Source: DASXAI01 sp963798445 (GTDB taxonomy: Bacteria > Actinomycetota > Acidimicrobiia > Acidimicrobiales > Ilumatobacteraceae). From it: 64,000 bases of DNA. A program made the translations under genes and the position numbers. This document shows positions 61,180 through 64,000 of this stretch, in pieces. The notes beneath the pieces were generated by a model, which searched no databases, was not told the origin of the DNA, and saw only the letters and a list, made by a program, of their open reading frames with translations. How positions within the stretch are numbered: position 1 is the first letter of the stretch; each line of letters opens with the position of its first letter. The stretch covers positions 1,054,001-1,118,000 of the forward strand of contig CAWCTH010000002.1 in assembly GCA_963798445.1 (NCBI GenBank), in the 5' to 3' direction.

Positions 61180-62784
61180 ATGTTCAGCGCCACGCGGTCA
61201 ATCCTGAATCGGCGGGAGCGCACAATCGTCCGGCGAGTGCGGCGAAGGACAGCGCTGGTTGTTCTTCTGGCTGTCTCGGCGTCGGTTGCGGCGACGCCGG
61301 CATACGCCACCTCCAGGGACGGAGCTGCCACTCGCGCGGCTGGCGTTTCCGGGATCGATGCATTCTCCATCGGCTTCCAGGGGTACCAATACGCCTACCC
61401 GATCGTCCTGTACGGGCAGACCCAACTCGTGAGCACGAACGTCGCCATGGCGACGAACACCCGAGCGCCAGCGAACCAATTCGCCTACGGCACCATCGCC
61501 GGACCAAGCGAAACGGACGTAGTGCTGCCGAATGTAAACGTCATCTACAACAACGCGTTCTTGAATCTGGCGGCGGAGCCCATGGTCCTCCACATTCCGG
61601 ATACGCATGGGCGATTCTTCATCCAAGAGATTCTCGACGCCTGGACGGACGTGAAGTACGACCCAGGAACGCGGCTGGGCACACCTCCCGGCGACTACCT
61701 GATCACCGGGCCCGGTTGGCAGGGCCAGATTCCAGACGGCATAAGCGCGACAGTGTTCGCCATGCCGACCAACCTGGCCTGGATCGCCGGCCGGAACTTC
61801 ACGACGGGCGACCCCGATGACTTGCAGATCGCCACCGATATTCAGGCGCAGTTCACGCTGGTGCCGTTGAGCTCGTACGGCCATCCCTACACGCCGCCTC
61901 CGAACCCGGTGAACCCCGACATCGACATGAAGACGCCGCCCATCGATCAGGTGACGAACATGAGCGCTGGGACCTTCTTCGGCGCGCTGGCGACCCTCTG
62001 GATGACCAACCCGCCACAGTCGGCCGACAGCGACATCCTGGCCAAGCTGGCGCAGGTGGGACTCGTCCCGGGTCAGCCCTATGACCTGAGCAAGCAACCA
62101 CGCGCCGTCCAGGTCGGTATGAACCTCGGGGCGCGCGCGGCGTTTGCCTACCTCTCCAGTGACCTGGCTCTTCTCCGGGTGCATCGGCCGGCCAACGGCT
62201 GGACGCTCTCGGTCGGGTTCGATGGCGAGTGGGGAACGAACTACTTCACTCGGGCAGTGGCGGCCTACCGGGGCCTCGGGACCAATGCCGAGCAGGACGC
62301 CGTCTACGGCTATGCCAACCGCGACCACACCGGCCGCCTCCTCGACGGGTCGAACCGCTACACCATCACCTTCCCAGCCGGAAGCGTGCCACCCACCGAG
62401 CAGCCTTACGGGCAGAAGGGCTTCTGGTCAGTCACGGCGTACACCGACCAAGGCTTTCTCGGTGGGGAGTCGCCCAACGTCATCGGTAGCACGCAAATCG
62501 CGGCGGGGACGTGGAAGCCCAACGCCGACGGTTCGTTCACCATCGTGATCCAACAGGACCAACCGACCGACGCGAGCAATTGGCTCAAGCCGCCGAGCGG
62601 TGCGTTCATCCTGTTGATGCGGATGTACAGCCCATTGGCCCAGGTGTTCGACCCGACGGATCCGCAGTACCCGTATGAGCCGCCCGTCATCAGGCGCCTT
62701 ACCGGCCCGCTGGGGGCACGGCCGGGTCTGCTCAACCTTCCCTTCGTGCCGCTGGCCAACGGCGCCATCACCGTGCCCGGGTGA
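61180..62784 (+). CDS. DUF1254/DUF1214 exported protein
   Basis: A 534-residue protein. A signal peptide (RTALVVLLAVSASVAATPAY) is followed by DUF1254 (YQYAYPIVLYGQTQLVSTN, FAYGTIAGPSETDVVLPNVN, YNNAFLNLAAEPMVLHIPD) and DUF1214 at the C-terminus (WSVTAYTDQGFLGGESPN, FILLMRMYSPLAQVFDP). Such proteins are secreted or surface proteins of unknown activity. The codon use has more A- and T-ending codons than neighbours (many aat, gat, att), so recent transfer is possible. It stands alone, with 195 bases to the divergent VOC gene. Confidence 0.87.
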   Translation: MFSATRSILNRRERTIVRRVRRRTALVVLLAVSASVAATPAYATSRDGAATRAAGVSGIDAFSIGFQGYQYAYPIVLYGQTQLVSTNVAMATNTRAPANQFAYGTIAGPSETDVVLPNVNVIYNNAFLNLAAEPMVLHIPDTHGRFFIQEILDAWTDVKYDPGTRLGTPPGDYLITGPGWQGQIPDGISATVFAMPTNLAWIAGRNFTTGDPDDLQIATDIQAQFTLVPLSSYGHPYTPPPNPVNPDIDMKTPPIDQVTNMSAGTFFGALATLWMTNPPQSADSDILAKLAQVGLVPGQPYDLSKQPRAVQVGMNLGARAAFAYLSSDLALLRVHRPANGWTLSVGFDGEWGTNYFTRAVAAYRGLGTNAEQDAVYGYANRDHTGRLLDGSNRYTITFPAGSVPPTEQPYGQKGFWSVTAYTDQGFLGGESPNVIGSTQIAAGTWKPNADGSFTIVIQQDQPTDASNWLKPPSGAFILLMRMYSPLAQVFDPTDPQYPYEPPVIRRLTGPLGARPGLLNLPFVPLANGAITVPG

Positions 62785-62838
62785 CGTCGAGGCGGCCAAC
62801 GCGGTGACCGCGCGGCCGTTGCGCCTACGCTCACGGTC

Positions 62839-63579
62839 GTGCGATTTGGCGTCGTGCTGCCCATCGGATCTGGCTCGGTGGCGGACGCCGCTCGGCGCAT
62901 CGAAGCGGCCGGCTTCGACTCGGCGTGGGTGGTCGACGCCCACAACCGTGGCCTGTTGCTGCAGGACCCGTTTGTAGCCCTCGCCGTAGCTGCGACCCAC
63001 ACGACCCGCCTGGAGGTGGGTTCCTGCGTCATCCAGGCCCCGTTGCGTCATCCGTTCGATCTGGCCGAGCGGGCGCTCACCGTCCACCTCGTCGCCGAGG
63101 GCCGGTTCCTCTTCGGCGTGGGTAGCGGATCCACGCCGCAGGATTACGCCGCGTTCGGTTTGGACTTCGCCCAGCGCTTCCGCCTGCTCGACGGGCACCT
63201 ACGCACCGCAAGGCGGCTGTGGGCGGGCGACGAGGTCGACGGCGCGTCGCTCCCACCGTGGGCCGGCCAGCTCGGCGGGCCGCCCTTGTTGATCGGCGCG
63301 TTCGCCAACGGGCGCTGGATCCAGCGAGCGGCCACGGAGTTCGACGGTTGGATCGGCTCAGCCCGATCGACTGACGTCGATACGTTGCGCCAGGGGCTCG
63401 CCCGCTTCCGCGATGCGGGTGGCCGGCGGGCGGTGGCGGCCAACCTGGCCGCGAGCCGGTCCGACGCCGTTGACGTGCTCCACCAGCTCGACGAGGCCGG
63501 CTTCGACGACGCGGTCGTGATCGTCGAGCGCCACGACGACGACGAGCTGGCTCGCGTGCGGGCGATGCTCGCACCCTGA
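62839..63579 (+). CDS. Luciferase-like flavin/F420-dependent oxidoreductase
   Basis: A 246-residue LLM-class protein. RFGVVLPIGSGSVADAARRI is the first strand, LEVGSCVIQAPLRHPFDLAE the middle and RFLFGVGSGSTPQDYAAFGL the phosphate-binding region. GGPPLLIGAFANGRWIQRAA is the second typical block. At 246 residues it is shorter than the usual 290-340, so it may be a minimal member. The cofactor may be F420, FMN or both. It starts with GTG 62839. Confidence 0.83.
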   Translation: MRFGVVLPIGSGSVADAARRIEAAGFDSAWVVDAHNRGLLLQDPFVALAVAATHTTRLEVGSCVIQAPLRHPFDLAERALTVHLVAEGRFLFGVGSGSTPQDYAAFGLDFAQRFRLLDGHLRTARRLWAGDEVDGASLPPWAGQLGGPPLLIGAFANGRWIQRAATEFDGWIGSARSTDVDTLRQGLARFRDAGGRRAVAANLAASRSDAVDVLHQLDEAGFDDAVVIVERHDDDELARVRAMLAP

Positions 63580-63600
63580 GCAGAGGGATGGCCGCCCGAC

Positions 63601-64000
63601 TCAGTGGCCTAGCTCGATGATTCCCTTCAGCACGAGGTACGCGCCGATACCCGCGAGCAACCAGACCATGAGCACCTGCCAGTTGCGCTGCAGCCAGACG
63701 CGCCACGACGCCAGCACCGCGTCGGCACGGTCCGGTCGCACCACCGTCACCATGATGGGGATCAGGATGCCCAGCGACCCGATCACGACATAGAGGCTCA
63801 TCGCCACGATGCGGGCCGTGGTGGTGAGGTTCTCACGAACGATCTCGTTGCCGACGGCGGCGGCGATGAGGTAGGGCGGCAGGAACATGCCCAGGGCGAA
63901 TGCCGGTCCGGGCGACATCGTGTCGAGACGCCTCATCCAGCCCGGAGTCGCCTGATCGCTTCCTCGCCGCGCTTTGGCCCGGGTCCTGAGCGCGAGGGCG
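63601..64000 (-). CDS. GAP-family membrane protein, partial (5' end beyond the window)
   Basis: The minus-strand frame runs from its stop at 63601 to the right edge. It is the C-terminal part of a GAP-family (Sap, sulfolipid-addressing-like) membrane protein: GWMRRLDTMSPGPAFALGMFLPPYLIAAAVGNE, VAMSLYVVIGSLGILIPIMVTV, and WQVLMVWLLAGIGAYLVLKGIIELG. The in-frame sequence before the Met at 63936 (RTRAKARRGSDQATPGW) is charged, like the cytoplasmic loop of this family, so the gene continues past 64000. Homologues help export or place lipids in mycobacteria; the role here is unknown. Confidence 0.75.
   Translation of the reverse strand, partial: ALALRTRAKARRGSDQATPGWMRRLDTMSPGPAFALGMFLPPYLIAAAVGNEIVRENLTTTARIVAMSLYVVIGSLGILIPIMVTVVRPDRADAVLASWRVWLQRNWQVLMVWLLAGIGAYLVLKGIIELGH

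Overview
The window reads as a chromosomal piece of a high-GC actinobacterium. Support comes from two WS/DGAT neutral-lipid acyltransferases, several mycothiol/DinB-fold proteins, an SCO6745-type protein, a GAP-family membrane protein, F420/FMN luciferase-like oxidoreductases and many GTG starts. Acidimicrobiia or a neighbouring lineage is my guess, not something I can prove from the sequence. I see no rRNA, tRNA, CRISPR array, insertion sequence or phage gene.

Layout. (1) 11-7054: a tightly coupled plus-strand lipid cassette made of a HAD-PlsC fusion, WS/DGAT, a second PlsC, an alpha/beta hydrolase, a second WS/DGAT (frameshifted) and a GpsA-like dehydrogenase. It could take glycerol phosphate and acyl-CoA to phosphatidate, diacylglycerol and then triacylglycerol or wax ester. 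(2) 7072-7709: a toxin-antitoxin pair of VapC/Phd type. (3) 7752-20329: mixed catabolic genes, including a MetE-like protein, thioesterase, enoyl-CoA hydratases, a double CaiB CoA-transferase, a cupin regulator, a methyltransferase, VOC, MaoC and alpha/beta hydrolases. (4) 20385-37593: DUF2252, a large alpha/beta hydrolase, SDR, a broken FtsX permease, acyl-CoA dehydrogenase, maleylpyruvate-isomerase-like proteins, an aldo/keto reductase, DinB and a flavin monooxygenase. (5) 37600-45218: SDR, dienelactone hydrolase, a hydrolase-adenylate cyclase fusion, a broken FAD monooxygenase, and a radical SAM gene preceded by a small partner gene. (6) 45631-50947: two exported proteins, one a 1.48-kilo-residue DUF11-repeat surface protein whose sortase signal lies one base out of frame. 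(7) 51145-64000: an MFS exporter, small SnoaL-like enzymes, a CAAX-type protease, a peptidoglycan-binding lipoprotein, an FAD monooxygenase, VOC, DUF1254, a luciferase-like oxidoreductase and, at the right edge, a GAP-family gene that runs off the window.

Three things stand out. A structured element of 48 bases, with an inverted repeat and a loop of exactly 28 bases, occurs three times between genes (21992, 33327, 52633). The radical SAM gene follows a 108-residue unknown gene through two back-to-back hairpins, a layout like that of peptide-modification systems. Finally, the window is full of gene debris: four one-base frameshifts in otherwise intact genes, an in-frame internal deletion, truncated regulators, a micro-inversion and several terminal remnants. 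Some of the frameshifts sit in short G or C runs and may be consensus errors. The deletions, remnants and inversion cannot be explained that way and point to real gene decay.
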